From Gemmatimonadaceae bacterium (GTDB taxonomy: Bacteria > Gemmatimonadota > Gemmatimonadetes > Gemmatimonadales > Gemmatimonadaceae): a stretch of 64,000 nucleotides of DNA. The notes under the pieces were generated by a model. The model saw nothing but the letters and a program-made list of their open reading frames with translations, did not search any database and was not told the origin of the DNA. Positions 53,010 through 64,000 of this stretch are shown in pieces; the stretch's first letter is position 1, and each line of letters begins with the position of its first letter. The position numbers were made by a program, and so were the translations under genes. The stretch is taken from NCBI GenBank assembly GCA_020852815.1, contig JADZAN010000001.1, forward strand, positions 1 to 64,000, given 5' to 3'.

Positions 53010-53973
53010 CGCGGGGCTCGGAATGCTGGAGTTCACGCTGGCCGTCGCGGAGTTCGTCGGTGACGCGTCGCAGTTCGCGGAGCTGGGCACGCACGCCGGC
53101 CACCTGCTCGCCCACGAGCCCGGCGGCAAAGAAGACCGAACCGAGGATGAGGCAGGTCTGGATGACGGTCCAGACGGCCCGCAGCCCCTCGCCGGTGAAG
53201 GCAAGCCAGCCGAGGGCAACCAGGCCGGCCATGGCGCCAAGGGCGAAGAGCGCCGCGCCGAGCATCCCGAAGAGGAGGAGCGGTTTCTGGGCGAAGCGGA
53301 GCTCGAACCAGACGGAGAGCATGTCGAGGACGCCGACCGGTATGCGTCCGATCCCAAACTTCGACTTGCCGGCGTGCCGCGGGTACAGCGGCACCGGGAT
53401 CTCGGTGACCGAGTAGCCCTGCGCGGCGGCAATCACGATCATGTAACGGTGCCAGTCGGGGCGCGTGGGGAGGATCTCCATGATTTCGCGCCGGTACGCC
53501 TTCACGCTGTTCAGGTCCTTGACCGGGACATGGAACAGCACTCGGCTCAGCTTGTTGTACACCGACGAGACGAACGCTTTTTCGTACTTCCCTTCCTTGA
53601 ACCCCGTCACCATGTCGGCGGTGTCGGCGAGGATGGGGGCGACCAGGCGTGGAATGTCGGCGGGCTTGAACTGCAGGTCGGCGGGATAGAAGACGAGGAT
53701 GTCACCGCGGGCGTTGAGGTATCCGGTGCGCAGGGCATCGGCAATCCCGCGGCGCGAGCGGTGCCGAACGGTGCGGAGGAACGGATAGCGCGCGCGCAGT
53801 CGCTCGAGGACCGTCCAGGAGTCGTCCTCGGAGCCGTCGTCGACGACGATGACCTCGAACCCCGGGGCGAAGCCGCGGAACGCTTCCTCGACCTGCTCCA
53901 GGAACAACGGGAGGTTCTCGGCCTCGTCCTTCGCCGGAACGAGGACCGAGACGCGAAGCTCCGGCAGGGTCAT
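53002..53973 (-). CDS. membrane GT2 glycosyltransferase (DPM/ArnC-like)
   Basis: A 323-residue transferase loading sugars onto polyprenyl phosphate. N-terminal GT-A domain: RVSVLVPAKDEAENLP, VVDDGSEDDSW, RRGIADALRTGY and the metal-type YPADLQFKPADIP. Two TM helices follow (about residues 230-255 and 265-290), then a charged tail. The TM tail separates it from the soluble DPM1-like gene downstream. Coupled to rpoN by ATGA. Confidence 0.88.
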   Translation of the reverse strand: MTLPELRVSVLVPAKDEAENLPLFLEQVEEAFRGFAPGFEVIVVDDGSEDDSWTVLERLRARYPFLRTVRHRSRRGIADALRTGYLNARGDILVFYPADLQFKPADIPRLVAPILADTADMVTGFKEGKYEKAFVSSVYNKLSRVLFHVPVKDLNSVKAYRREIMEILPTRPDWHRYMIVIAAAQGYSVTEIPVPLYPRHAGKSKFGIGRIPVGVLDMLSVWFELRFAQKPLLLFGMLGAALFALGAMAGLVALGWLAFTGEGLRAVWTVIQTCLILGSVFFAAGLVGEQVAGVRAQLRELRRVTDELRDGQRELQHSEPRDG

Positions 53974-55466
53974 ACCCGCTTGCGCATCCGCGCCGACAAC
54001 ACGCCGAGTTGATCGCGATACTTGGCCACCGTGCGGCGGGCGATGTTCACGCCGTTGTCGCGCAGGATGTTGACGATGGCCTGGTCGGTGAGCGGGTTCT
54101 TCGGGTCCTCGTTGGTGACGAGCTTCTCGATCTGGTCCTTGATGCCGCGCGCCGAGACGTCCTCGCCGCCCGTGGTGCTGAGCCCCGAGGAGAAGAAGAA
54201 CTTGAGCGGGAGCACGCCGCGGGGGGTCTGCACGAACTTCTCGTTCGTCACGCGGCTCACGGTGCTCTCGTGCATTGCGATGACCTCGGCGACCTCGCGC
54301 AGGGTGAGCGGCTTGAGGTACTGCACGCCCTTCTCGAAGAAATCGCGCTGCCGGTCGACGATGTAGTTCATGACCTTGAGCATCGTCTGGCGGCGTTGCT
54401 CGATGGCCTGGATCATCCAGTTGGCCGAATTGAGCTTGGACGAGATGAACTCCTTGTTCTCGCCGTCGAACTTCTTCTTGTCGCGCGCAATCTCCTGGTA
54501 GGCCTTGGAGAGCTTGAGGCGCGGGAGGTTGCCGTCGTTGATGAAGACGTGGTACTGCCCGTCGATCTTCTCGACGACCAGGTCGGGGACGATGTAGCCG
54601 TCGCTGGCGTCGCTGTAGCGCAATCCCGGTTTGGGGTCGAGCTTGGCGATCTCGTCGGCGGCCTGCTGCACGTCCTGCGCGCTGATCCCGAAGCGCTTGG
54701 AGATCTCGCTCCAGCGGTGGGCGATGAGTTCGTCGAAGGCGTCGCGCACCAGGCGGTACTGCAGCGTCTCCTCCTGCTTGAGGTCGCGCAGCTGCAACAG
54801 GAGGCACTCGCGCAGGTCGCGCGCGCCCACGCCGGGCGGGTCGAGCGTCTGCACGATGCGCAGCATCTCCTCGGCCTCGGGGAGCGTGTACAGCGGCAGG
54901 TCGCCGTGGAAGTTCTCCTTCTCGGCGGCGCGCGCCACGACCTCGTTGATCCCCTCGACGATCTCGGGGATGGCACAGGTGAGGTACCCGTCCTCGTTCA
55001 CGTTCCCCACGAACTCGTCCGCCAGCAGCAACTGGCGCGGCGTCAGCTCGAGCAGCGAAATCTGGTCCTTCAGGTGGTCGTCCAGGTCCCGACGGTCCAC
55101 CGACACCGGCTCGTAGTACTCGCGCTCCTCGTGCTCCTCGCGCACCCCGCCCGTCTCGAAACCGTCGAGGAGGATCTCCTCCCAGTCGATGGTCTCGTTG
55201 TTCACCGCCTCGCGCTCTTCCGGCGGCGCGGTCTCGGGTTCTGCCAGGTCGACCGGCCCTTCCTCCCCCTCCAGTTCCGGCTCCTCCTCCGAATCCTCCT
55301 CGTCCGGCTCGATCATGTCGAGGAAGGGATTGTTGAGCAGCTCCTGCTTGAGGTGCTGCTGGAGATCGAGCAGCGGCATGTAGAGCAGGTCCATCGCCTG
55401 GTACAGGCGAGGATTGATCTTCAGCTCCTGCCGAAGCGCCGCGTGCTGACTGAGCCCGGTTCTCAT
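53970..55466 (-). CDS. rpoN: RNA polymerase sigma-54 factor
   Basis: Alternative sigma factor that needs AAA+ activators (498 aa). Region I: a Gln/Leu-rich N-terminus ([35 protein letters not shown]). Region II is a very acidic stretch around residues 50-75. The core-binding domain follows ([18 protein letters not shown]), then HTH ([23 protein letters not shown]), and the RpoN box at the C-terminus ([14 protein letters not shown]). It follows lptB, the conserved lptB-rpoN neighbourhood. Confidence 0.97.
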   Translation of the reverse strand: MRTGLSQHAALRQELKINPRLYQAMDLLYMPLLDLQQHLKQELLNNPFLDMIEPDEEDSEEEPELEGEEGPVDLAEPETAPPEEREAVNNETIDWEEILLDGFETGGVREEHEEREYYEPVSVDRRDLDDHLKDQISLLELTPRQLLLADEFVGNVNEDGYLTCAIPEIVEGINEVVARAAEKENFHGDLPLYTLPEAEEMLRIVQTLDPPGVGARDLRECLLLQLRDLKQEETLQYRLVRDAFDELIAHRWSEISKRFGISAQDVQQAADEIAKLDPKPGLRYSDASDGYIVPDLVVEKIDGQYHVFINDGNLPRLKLSKAYQEIARDKKKFDGENKEFISSKLNSANWMIQAIEQRRQTMLKVMNYIVDRQRDFFEKGVQYLKPLTLREVAEVIAMHESTVSRVTNEKFVQTPRGVLPLKFFFSSGLSTTGGEDVSARGIKDQIEKLVTNEDPKNPLTDQAIVNILRDNGVNIARRTVAKYRDQLGVLSARMRKRV

Positions 55467-56743
55467 GCGGGAAGCTCCTCCCCGGCGTCGGGCACGATGG
55501 CCGACGCGTAGCCTTCCCGCTCCCGCTCGGCGGCAAAGCGAGAACGCAACCGGGCCGTGAGGGTCGGGCCGAGGTAGATGCGCGATACCTCGTCGTCGAA
55601 GACAAGGTCGCGCACCGTCCCGGAAACCTTCACCTGGCCGTCGAACATGATGTAAGCCCTGTCGACGATATCGAGCGTCTGTTCCACGTTGTGGTCGCTG
55701 ATGAGCACCCCGATGCCGCGATGGCGCAGCCCGGCCACGATCGTTTGGATGTCATGGACGGCGATCGGGTCGACTCCGGCGAACGGTTCGTCGAGCATCA
55801 TGAACTTGGGCTGGGAGACCAGCGCCCGGGTAATCTCCAGGCGCCGCCGTTCCCCGCCGGACAGGGCGTAGGCCCGGCTGTGCCGCAGGTGCTTGATGCT
55901 TAGTTCGTCGAGCAACCCTTCCAACCGTGTTCGACGCTCCTCCTTCGTGATTGGCAACGTCTCGAGGATCGCGAGGATGTTGTCCTCGACCGTCAGCTTC
56001 CGGAAGATGGACGGCTCCTGCGAAAGATAGCCGATCCCCCGGCGGGCGCGCTTGTACATCGGCATCCGGGTGATCTCCTCGCCGTCCAGCTTGATCGAAC
56101 CGGCCTCGGGCTGGATGAGGCCGACGATCATGTAGAACGTGGTTGTCTTGCCCGCCCCGTTAGGGCCCAGGAGTCCGACAATCTCCCCCTGCTGCAGGCG
56201 GACCGCGACGTCGTTCACCACCCGTCGCTTGCGGTAGACCTTCACCAGCCCATGTGCCTCGAGAATGCTCCCGGAAAGGGCGACCGTGGGCTCCACCGCG
56301 CGCCGCGATGCCGGCGTCGGGACCGAGACGGTCGCGTGCTCGCCGGTGAGGCGCAGCGACTCGGCGACCCCCAGGCGCTGCGGCGCGATCTCGTCCCACA
56401 GCTCCGGGGAGAGCCGCACCTTGGCGCCGACGTCCTGGTCGCCGGGAACGGGGTATTCGATCAACCCCTGGGCCGCGAGCCTGGGGAGGACGGAGCGCTG
56501 GAGGAAGGCGCGCACCTCGTCCAGCGAGAGCCGTCCCGCCTCGCGGTCGGCGTCGCCGCCCTGGCTGCGGATCGCGGCGAGCCAGTCGTCGCGGAAGCGG
56601 ATGGCGACGTCGTTGAAGACGGACAGCCCATTGGCGTCGGCCTCGCTGATAAGCGCGTGGAGCCCGAAGGCGACCGAGCGGTCGCCGCCGGCGCGCTGCT
56701 CGATGAGCGCCTGGACGCGGGGGGAGATGGGTTCGCCGTTCAT
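55463..56743 (-). CDS. lptB: LPS export ABC ATPase LptB with N-terminal extension
   Basis: ATPase of the LPS exporter LptB2FG (426 aa, against about 240 for ordinary LptB). Residues of about 185-425 are standard: Walker [16 protein letters not shown], the LptB-typical [22 protein letters not shown], signature [15 protein letters not shown], Walker [14 protein letters not shown] and the switch His ISDHN. Residues 1-185 are an added domain with a winged-helix-like segment ([22 protein letters not shown]). ATG 56743 lies 22 nt after the upstream stop; longer readings overlap that gene. lptF/lptG are not in the window. Confidence 0.9.
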   Translation of the reverse strand: MNGEPISPRVQALIEQRAGGDRSVAFGLHALISEADANGLSVFNDVAIRFRDDWLAAIRSQGGDADREAGRLSLDEVRAFLQRSVLPRLAAQGLIEYPVPGDQDVGAKVRLSPELWDEIAPQRLGVAESLRLTGEHATVSVPTPASRRAVEPTVALSGSILEAHGLVKVYRKRRVVNDVAVRLQQGEIVGLLGPNGAGKTTTFYMIVGLIQPEAGSIKLDGEEITRMPMYKRARRGIGYLSQEPSIFRKLTVEDNILAILETLPITKEERRTRLEGLLDELSIKHLRHSRAYALSGGERRRLEITRALVSQPKFMMLDEPFAGVDPIAVHDIQTIVAGLRHRGIGVLISDHNVEQTLDIVDRAYIMFDGQVKVSGTVRDLVFDDEVSRIYLGPTLTARLRSRFAAEREREGYASAIVPDAGEELPA

Positions 56744-56765
56744 GCGCGCGATAGGCTGGTCAACG

Positions 56766-58334
56766 TCACGGGCGACGGACGGCGTTAGGCTGCCGCCGGG
56801 TGATGGTTCCGGACTGCGGGTTACGTCCGTCGGCGCCGGCACGGCGGGGGGGGCGACGTTGCCGGGCGTTGGCCTTGGCCGAGTCACCGACGACGCTGTC
56901 GGGGAGCGCCTCGAGGAAGACACCACTGGCCGAGTCGACGACGGTCACCGTTTGCACTTCCTGCGACTTGAAGTCGACGATGATCTGTCGCCCCCGCACG
57001 TAGTTCACGCCGGGCTTCCGCACATCCTTGCGATTGGGGACCTGGTAGTAGGAACTCGCCGTGCCCGACGCCAGGAGGTCGCGGATCCTCGGCTTCGAGG
57101 TGGTATCGGTCGGCGGGAGCGAGTCGAAGCGGGCCACGATGGTGTCGCCGCGCAGCCAGTCGCGCTCGCGCGAGCGGACCTTGGAGGTGTCCGGGTCGGA
57201 CTCCGCATAGGCCTGCCGCACGGCGTACATCTCGCGCAACTGCTGGTTAGGCATGCGTACGTCGATCGAGTCGGCGAGGATGGTGCGGTCCTTGGTGATG
57301 GCGGACGCCGACCCGGGGCCAAAGGCATAGGCGCGTTGCAGCCGGTTGTCCCGGACGCGCAGGTCGATGGTGTCCGAGGCCAGCGTGAGGTCCTTGTTGA
57401 CGGCGACGCCTGAGTCCTTGGCCACCACGCGCTCGATGGCGCGGTTGCGCCCGTACATGTCGATGACCAGTCCGCGCAGGGTGAAGGAATCCTTCCCCTT
57501 GCTCTCGATGTACGGCTGCTTCATGAGCCGCGAGAACTGGCGCGTATTGTCGAGGTTCGCCGAGTCGCCGCGCGCCAGGATGTCGCTGCGGTCGATCGTC
57601 ACCCGTCCCCAGGCGATGAAGAGCGAGTCGCCCTCGCCGTTGATGTTGTCGGCGACGAGGATGACCGGCTCACCGCGTCGCTTGCCCGTGGAGTCGGCCT
57701 CGATGAGGCGAAGCGTGGGACGGTTCGTGGCCACGATGCGCGCGCGCGTCCGTACGCCGCGCACGGCGCGGAAGTACTCGGCGCGTGGCCCCGTCATCGT
57801 CGACGAGTCGCTCATGACGGCGACCACGTTCCCCTCCGCCAGCAGCCGTTCTTCGGCACGGAAATAGGTGAGCTTGTCGGCGTCCAGGTTCACGCGCTTC
57901 TCGCGGTACTTCACGTTCCCCAGCAGGTAGTACAGCTGGTTCTGGTCGTAGAACTCCGCCGAGTCGGCGGTGATGGTGATGCCCTGCCCCGGGCAGCGGC
58001 CAATGAAGCCGCCGCCGAAGTAGGAGGTGTACTTCTGCGAGATGGGGTCCTTGATGAACTGCGAGCGGTCGCCGTCGATTTCCAGCAGGCACCGCTCGGC
58101 CGGCTTCTCGGGGGTACGGCGCCCTGGTGCGGAGGCGACGAAGGTCGACTCGGCCGCGGCTCCCGCCTTTCGCTCGATGATCGAGTCGATCTTGATGGGG
58201 GGGATTGAGTCCGCGGGCAGGGCCGGCCCCGGCGCCACCGGCCCTTGCCGCGGCGCGGCGGGACGTCGCCCAAACCGAATGCAGCCGGCGGTGGCGAGCA
58301 AGAGAATCGCGATCGCGATCGCGCGACCGTTCAC
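56766..58334 (-). CDS. lptA: OstA/LptA-like LPS transport protein, large form
   Basis: A periplasmic bridge protein for LPS (522 aa from GTG 58334, much longer than E. coli LptA of 185 aa). An N-terminal signal helix ends at LLLATAGC, an imperfect lipobox. The OstA-type beta-jellyroll repeats are readable: [42 protein letters not shown], and further repeats to residue 420. The tail is basic and disordered. A multi-repeat LptA or the N-domain of an LptD are alternatives. It sits between lptC and lptB as in E. coli. Confidence 0.8.
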   Translation of the reverse strand: MNGRAIAIAILLLATAGCIRFGRRPAAPRQGPVAPGPALPADSIPPIKIDSIIERKAGAAAESTFVASAPGRRTPEKPAERCLLEIDGDRSQFIKDPISQKYTSYFGGGFIGRCPGQGITITADSAEFYDQNQLYYLLGNVKYREKRVNLDADKLTYFRAEERLLAEGNVVAVMSDSSTMTGPRAEYFRAVRGVRTRARIVATNRPTLRLIEADSTGKRRGEPVILVADNINGEGDSLFIAWGRVTIDRSDILARGDSANLDNTRQFSRLMKQPYIESKGKDSFTLRGLVIDMYGRNRAIERVVAKDSGVAVNKDLTLASDTIDLRVRDNRLQRAYAFGPGSASAITKDRTILADSIDVRMPNQQLREMYAVRQAYAESDPDTSKVRSRERDWLRGDTIVARFDSLPPTDTTSKPRIRDLLASGTASSYYQVPNRKDVRKPGVNYVRGRQIIVDFKSQEVQTVTVVDSASGVFLEALPDSVVGDSAKANARQRRPPRRAGADGRNPQSGTITRRQPNAVRRP

Positions 58335-58894
58335 GACTTGGGGATGGTGACCGCGCTGCCGCGCGAGCGCGTGGACTTGAGGACGCGGACGTTGTTGAGG
58401 TCCGGGTCGCCGATGAATCCGATTCCCTGCGTCACGCGACCGCCACCCTCGGTGATGGTGAAGGCGGAGTCGCTGGCGATCTCGTTGCGCGACGGATCGT
58501 AGCGCAGGTGCGGCGTCTCGAGCTTGCGGCCGTCGGTGGCGATGACCACGACATTGCCGCGCGCCTCCATGCTGCCGAGGCGGATGTTGTAGCTCCCGGT
58601 CTTCGACGTCAGGACGGCGTCCTTTTCCCCGCTCACCTTGAAGAAGGTGGTGTTGACGACGCGCATCTCGGTGCGGGTGTTGTCGTCGTACATGTACGCG
58701 GTGTCGGAGACCAGCTCGGCGCGACGCAACCCGCCATCGGTGAGGAAGAAGCGCACGCCGAACATCACCTGGTCGGCGGAGTCGGGGACGACACTCTTCT
58801 GCGCCACGGGCGTCGTGGTGGGTTGTTCGCACGCGGCCACGATCGCGAGGATCGCGACCGCGACGGACGAACGCATGGCAGATGAGAGGGACAT
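58331..58894 (-). CDS. lptC: LPS export protein LptC
   Basis: Bitopic or lipid-anchored partner of LptB2FG (187 aa). An N-terminal hydrophobic segment ends in a lipobox-like AIVAAC near residue 20, so it may be a lipoprotein. The LptC fold is visible in FFLTDGGLRRAELVSDTAYMY, VSGEKDAVLTSKTGSYNI and MEARGNVVVIATDGRKLETPHLRYD. It overlaps both neighbours; a GTG one codon upstream is also possible. Confidence 0.88.
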   Translation of the reverse strand: MSLSSAMRSSVAVAILAIVAACEQPTTTPVAQKSVVPDSADQVMFGVRFFLTDGGLRRAELVSDTAYMYDDNTRTEMRVVNTTFFKVSGEKDAVLTSKTGSYNIRLGSMEARGNVVVIATDGRKLETPHLRYDPSRNEIASDSAFTITEGGGRVTQGIGFIGDPDLNNVRVLKSTRSRGSAVTIPKS

Positions 58895-59859
58895 CACGCG
58901 ACCCCCGCGCGCATCAGGTCGTGCAGGTGGACGACGCCCACGACGGTTCCGTTGTCTTCGGTGACGGGCATCGCCATGATGCCGAATCGCTCCATGCGGT
59001 ACACCACGGCGCTCCCAAGTTCCTCAGCCTTCGCGGTGCGCGGCGCGCGCGTCATGACCCGTTCGAGGGAGACACCAAAGGGGTCCGGCTCGCGCTCCAT
59101 GAGGCGCGTGAAGTCGCCGGCGGTGAAGACGCCGAGGAGCTTTCCGTCCTCGTCCGTCGCGACGACGATCCCGCGCCGCTCGGCGAGGAGGACGATGGCG
59201 TCGCGCATGGTGGCGCTGGCGGGGAGAATCGGGAGGCGTTCGCGTTCCATCAGCTCGCGCACGCGGGTGAGGAGCTTGCGCCCCAGCGACCCGCCGGGAT
59301 GGAGGCGCGCGAAGTCCTCGCGGCGGAACCCCTTGCGTTCGAGGATCACGACGGCGAGCGCGTCGCCTAACGCCAGCGCGGCGGTGGTGCTGGTGGTGGG
59401 CGCCAGGTCGTGCGGGCAAGCCTCCTCGCGCACCCAGGCGTCGAGCGTGGCGTCGCACTCGCGCCCCAGCGACGAATCGCACTGCCCCGTGAGGGCAATG
59501 GTGCGCACCCCGAAGCGCTTGAGGTGCGCCAGCAGGGTGAGGAGTTCCTCGCTCTCGCCGCTCTTGGAGAGCAGGATCGCGACGTCGTCGCTGCCCACCA
59601 TGCCGAGATCGCCATGCAACCCTTCGGTAGGGTGGAGGAAGGTCGCGGGGGTCCCCGTGGAGGTGAGCGTTGCCGCGATCTTGCGCCCGATGAGCCCCGA
59701 CTTGCCGACGCCGGCCACGATCACCCGACCGGTCGACGTGGCGATGAGGTCCACCGCGCGCGCAAAGCCGTCGCCCAGCCGGCGCTCCACCTCGGCCAAC
59801 GCCTCGGTCTCGAGGCGGATCACGCGCTGCCCGAGGGCGATCGCCTCGCTCCCGGTCAT
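58894..59859 (-). CDS. kdsD: D-arabinose 5-phosphate isomerase (KdsD/KpsF type)
   Basis: Makes arabinose 5-phosphate from ribulose 5-phosphate for Kdo (321 aa). The N-terminal SIS domain has GVGKSGLIGRKIAATLTSTGTP and ILLSKSGESEELL; the conserved GDALAVVILERKGFRREDFARLHPGG follows. Two CBS domains occupy the C-terminal 120 residues (LPILPASATMRDAIVLL, GIMAMPVTEDNGTVVGVVH). Coupled by ATGA to kdsC. Confidence 0.95.
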   Translation of the reverse strand: MTGSEAIALGQRVIRLETEALAEVERRLGDGFARAVDLIATSTGRVIVAGVGKSGLIGRKIAATLTSTGTPATFLHPTEGLHGDLGMVGSDDVAILLSKSGESEELLTLLAHLKRFGVRTIALTGQCDSSLGRECDATLDAWVREEACPHDLAPTTSTTAALALGDALAVVILERKGFRREDFARLHPGGSLGRKLLTRVRELMERERLPILPASATMRDAIVLLAERRGIVVATDEDGKLLGVFTAGDFTRLMEREPDPFGVSLERVMTRAPRTAKAEELGSAVVYRMERFGIMAMPVTEDNGTVVGVVHLHDLMRAGVA

Positions 59860-60467
59860 GCCGGTTCCTCCTGCGCGCGCGAGGCCACGTACCACTCGAC
59901 GAGGGCGTCCCACTCACCGCGCGCCTTGAGAAGGAGTTCGGCGAACTCGCGCACCGCGCCGTCGCCACCGCGCCGCGTGAGGCGAACCTTGGCCGTGCGG
60001 AATACTTCGTCCGTGGCGTTGGCGACCACCACGGGCATCCCAACGACGCGCAGCACGCCGAGGTCGGGGAGGTCATCGCCAACAAAGGCGACCTCGGCGA
60101 GGTCCATGCCCCGCGCGGCGATGAGCCTGTTGAGCGCGGGGAGCTTGCGCGCATGCTCATCCTGCACCAGCTCGTCGACCCCGAGTTCGGCTCCGCGCAG
60201 CGCCACGCTCTCCGACACGCGTCCCGTGATGATGGCGACCACGATGCCGGCCTTCTGCAGCATCTTGATGCCGAGTCCGTCCTGGATGTCGTATCGCTTG
60301 CTCTCGTAGCGTGCGCCGTCCACGTCGCCGAGGACGATCCCGCCGTCGGTGAGCACCCCGTCGACGTCGAGCGCGACGAACCTGATGCGCCGGGCATCGT
60401 CGGGGGCGATGTACGGGACACCGGCCGGCGTGAGTGGCGTCCCCGCCTGCGCACCGAAGCCAATCAT
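59856..60467 (-). CDS. kdsC: 3-deoxy-D-manno-octulosonate 8-phosphate phosphatase KdsC
   Basis: HAD-superfamily phosphatase removing phosphate from Kdo-8-P (203 aa). The nucleophile motif ALDVDGVLTDGGI is at about residues 31-43, with YDIQDGLGIKMLQKAGI, the TGR motif and the third motif AFVGDDLPDLGVL. The first 25 residues are an extra Gly/Pro-rich tail compared with E. coli KdsC. Coupled to kdsA and kdsD by 4-nt overlaps. Confidence 0.94.
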   Translation of the reverse strand: MIGFGAQAGTPLTPAGVPYIAPDDARRIRFVALDVDGVLTDGGIVLGDVDGARYESKRYDIQDGLGIKMLQKAGIVVAIITGRVSESVALRGAELGVDELVQDEHARKLPALNRLIAARGMDLAEVAFVGDDLPDLGVLRVVGMPVVVANATDEVFRTAKVRLTRRGGDGAVREFAELLLKARGEWDALVEWYVASRAQEEPA

Positions 60468-61306
60468 CGACGCGCCTCCCAGACGGCAACGGCGCGGCGG
60501 ATCAGTGCCGCGAGGGTGCCTAACGGGAGCATGTTGGGGCCGTCGCTCGGCGCGTGGTCGGGGTCGGGATGCGTCTCGAGGAAGAGCCCGTCGGCGCCGG
60601 CGGCGATCGCGGCGAGCGTGAGCGGCGGGATGAACTCGCGCAACCCGCCGCTGGCGCCGTCGGTGCCCTTTCCCGGTTGCTGTACGCTGTGCGTGCCGTC
60701 GAAGATGGCCGGGACGCCGGTGGCGGCGCGCATGCGCTCGAAGCTGCGCATGTCGACCACCAGGTCGCCGTATCCAAAGAACGAGCCGCGCTCCGTGGTG
60801 GCGATGGCCGAGACGGCAGCGTGGAGTTGGGCGACGGGCGTTACATCGGCGCCGGGGCGGGATCGCGCGACCTTCTGCACCGCACCCTTCATCCCCTCCG
60901 GGTGCAGCCACTGCCCCTTCTTGACGTTGACGGGGCGTCCCGTTGCACCTGCCGCCACCAGCAGGTCGGTCTGCCGGCACAGGAAGGCGGGGATCTGCAG
61001 CACGTCGACCACCGCCCCGACGGGCGCGCACTGTTCCGGCAGGTGCACGTCGGTGAGGACGGGGAGCCCCGTGGCCTCGCGGACGCGCGCGAGGCTGGCC
61101 AGCCCTTCCTCGATGCCCGGGCCGCGGGCGGCGCCGGGGTTCGAGCGGTTCGCCTTGTCGAACGATGCCTTGAAGATGATTCCGCCAGGCACAAGTGGGG
61201 CGAGCTTCGCGAGGTGCTCGGCGACGCGCAGGTTGAGCCCGTCGTCCTCGAGGACGCAGGGGCCGGCAATGAGGAAGAGACGGTCGGTGGGAAAGCCGGC
61301 GTACAT
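60464..61306 (-). CDS. kdsA: 3-deoxy-8-phosphooctulonate synthase KdsA
   Basis: Condenses arabinose 5-phosphate with PEP to Kdo-8-P (280 aa). Signatures: FKASFDKANRSNPGA, VLQIPAFLCRQTDLL, VNVKKGQWLHPEGM and DGTHSVQQPG. The N-terminal segment reads LIAGPCVLEDD: the Cys, in place of Asn of the E. coli enzyme, is the mark of the metal-dependent class first described in Aquifex. ATG 61306 is the natural start. Confidence 0.95.
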   Translation of the reverse strand: MYAGFPTDRLFLIAGPCVLEDDGLNLRVAEHLAKLAPLVPGGIIFKASFDKANRSNPGAARGPGIEEGLASLARVREATGLPVLTDVHLPEQCAPVGAVVDVLQIPAFLCRQTDLLVAAGATGRPVNVKKGQWLHPEGMKGAVQKVARSRPGADVTPVAQLHAAVSAIATTERGSFFGYGDLVVDMRSFERMRAATGVPAIFDGTHSVQQPGKGTDGASGGLREFIPPLTLAAIAAGADGLFLETHPDPDHAPSDGPNMLPLGTLAALIRRAVAVWEARR

Positions 61307-61308
61307 CG

Positions 61309-63794
<2,486 letters not shown>

Positions 63795-63801
63795 GCCACC
63801 C

Positions 63802-63831
63802 AAGTTAATCCGCGCGATACCGCTTTTCCAA
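63802..63831 (-). promoter_or_regulatory. promoter candidate of the kdsB-to-dapF operon
   Basis: On the minus strand: TTGGAA (63831-63826, 4 of 6), 18 nt, TAACTT (63807-63802), ending 7 nt before the GTG at 63794. It is the only obvious promoter for the whole leftward run. Confidence 0.45.
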
Positions 63832-63848
63832 CCGCGATGCGTCGCCCC

Positions 63849-64000
63849 CTATCGCGACGGCAGGAGTTCGCCCAGCAGTCGCAGCGCGTTCTCCCCCATC
63901 ACCTTCCTCACCTGCTCGTCCGACAGCCCCGCGTCGCGCAGCGCCGCCGCCACCAGGCCCATCCCGCTGGCGTCGAACGGCTCGGCGGTGCTCCCATCGA
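63849..64000 (-). CDS. probable M19-family membrane dipeptidase, C-terminal end
   Basis: The last 50 codons of a gene entering from the right edge; the stop TAG is at 63849-63851. The readable end (AALRDAGLSDEQVRKVMGENALRLL) matches the conserved C-terminal helix of peptidase family M19, where G-L-S-x-E-x-V/I-x-K-x-x-G-x-N-x-L-R is usual. The metal-binding part is outside the window, so the call rests on this helix only. Confidence 0.55.
   Translation of the reverse strand, partial: DGSTAEPFDASGMGLVAAALRDAGLSDEQVRKVMGENALRLLGELLPSR

Noticed and set aside
53974-55605. Extended reading of the GT2 gene across rpoN
   Set aside because: The glycosyltransferase begins at [11 protein letters not shown] (53973); the rest is rpoN read out of frame.
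58335-58832. Extended reading of the OstA-like gene into lptC
   Set aside because: The signal segment starts at GTG 58334; sequence beyond it is lptC in another frame.

Overview
The window is 64 kb of GC-rich DNA, estimated by eye at about two thirds G+C. It comes from a bacterium with a lipid A/Kdo-type outer membrane: BamA, Skp, Lol, Lpt, the Raetz lipid A pathway and the Kdo pathway are all present. It also carries genes better known from Gram-positives (McsA/McsB/ClpC and BshC). This mixture, the LpxC-FabZ fusion and the overall protein flavour suggest Gemmatimonadota. That placement is an inference; no marker gene long enough to prove it is present, only the 3' part of a 5S rRNA. Nearly everything is core housekeeping. 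I see no CRISPR array, insertion sequence or prophage.

Layout, plus strand (1-46.4 kb): end of an rRNA operon and its terminator; era, a Trm112-like protein and a PorV/PorQ-like outer-membrane protein; a GGDEF protein and a zinc-ribbon protein; prfB (with a programmed +1 frameshift), lysS, a LolC/E permease and LolD; mcsA-mcsB-clpC; bamA-skp-lpxD-lpxC/fabZ-lpxA-(GnnA-like oxidoreductase)-lpxB-DUF374 acyltransferase-lpxK, an almost complete outer-membrane and lipid A assembly line; gdhA, rlmH, bshC, murJ, uvrC, thrC, larC and a secreted TPR protein; a DUF512 radical-SAM-like protein with der, plsY, gpsA and a MerR regulator; surE-pcm; a very low-complexity acidic protein; acyP, apt, a tRNA-Arg(CCT), a divergent AP2-domain gene and a membrane-anchored TPR protein.

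Layout, minus strand (64-46.9 kb): the 3' end of a probable M19 dipeptidase, then a tightly overlapping run transcribed leftwards: kdsB-pyrG-kdsA-kdsC-kdsD-lptC-lptA/OstA-lptB-rpoN, then GT2, GT4, a flippase-like membrane protein, a YfhO-like membrane protein, a DPM-like GT2, and dapF. The first half makes CMP-Kdo (CTP comes from PyrG) and exports LPS. The second half looks like a polyprenyl-phosphate-sugar glycosylation module in the same transcription unit. The two strands converge at about 46.4-46.9 kb.

Main points for a second look: (1) the octamer CGTTAGGC/GCCTAACG occurs 22 times by my manual reading, in genes of both orientations and in more than one reading frame; (2) era, bamA, uvrC, larC and kdsB have a TANNTT hexamer 5-8 nt before the start codon and no evident Shine-Dalgarno, suggesting leaderless mRNAs; (3) LptB carries an unusual N-terminal domain of about 185 residues; (4) an orphan GnnA-like dehydrogenase sits between lpxA and lpxB; (5) a promoter plus two stem-loops precede the DUF512-der operon; (6) a small AP2-gene islet lies beside tRNA-Arg. 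Start codons are often GTG or TTG, and adjacent genes commonly overlap by 1-16 nt.
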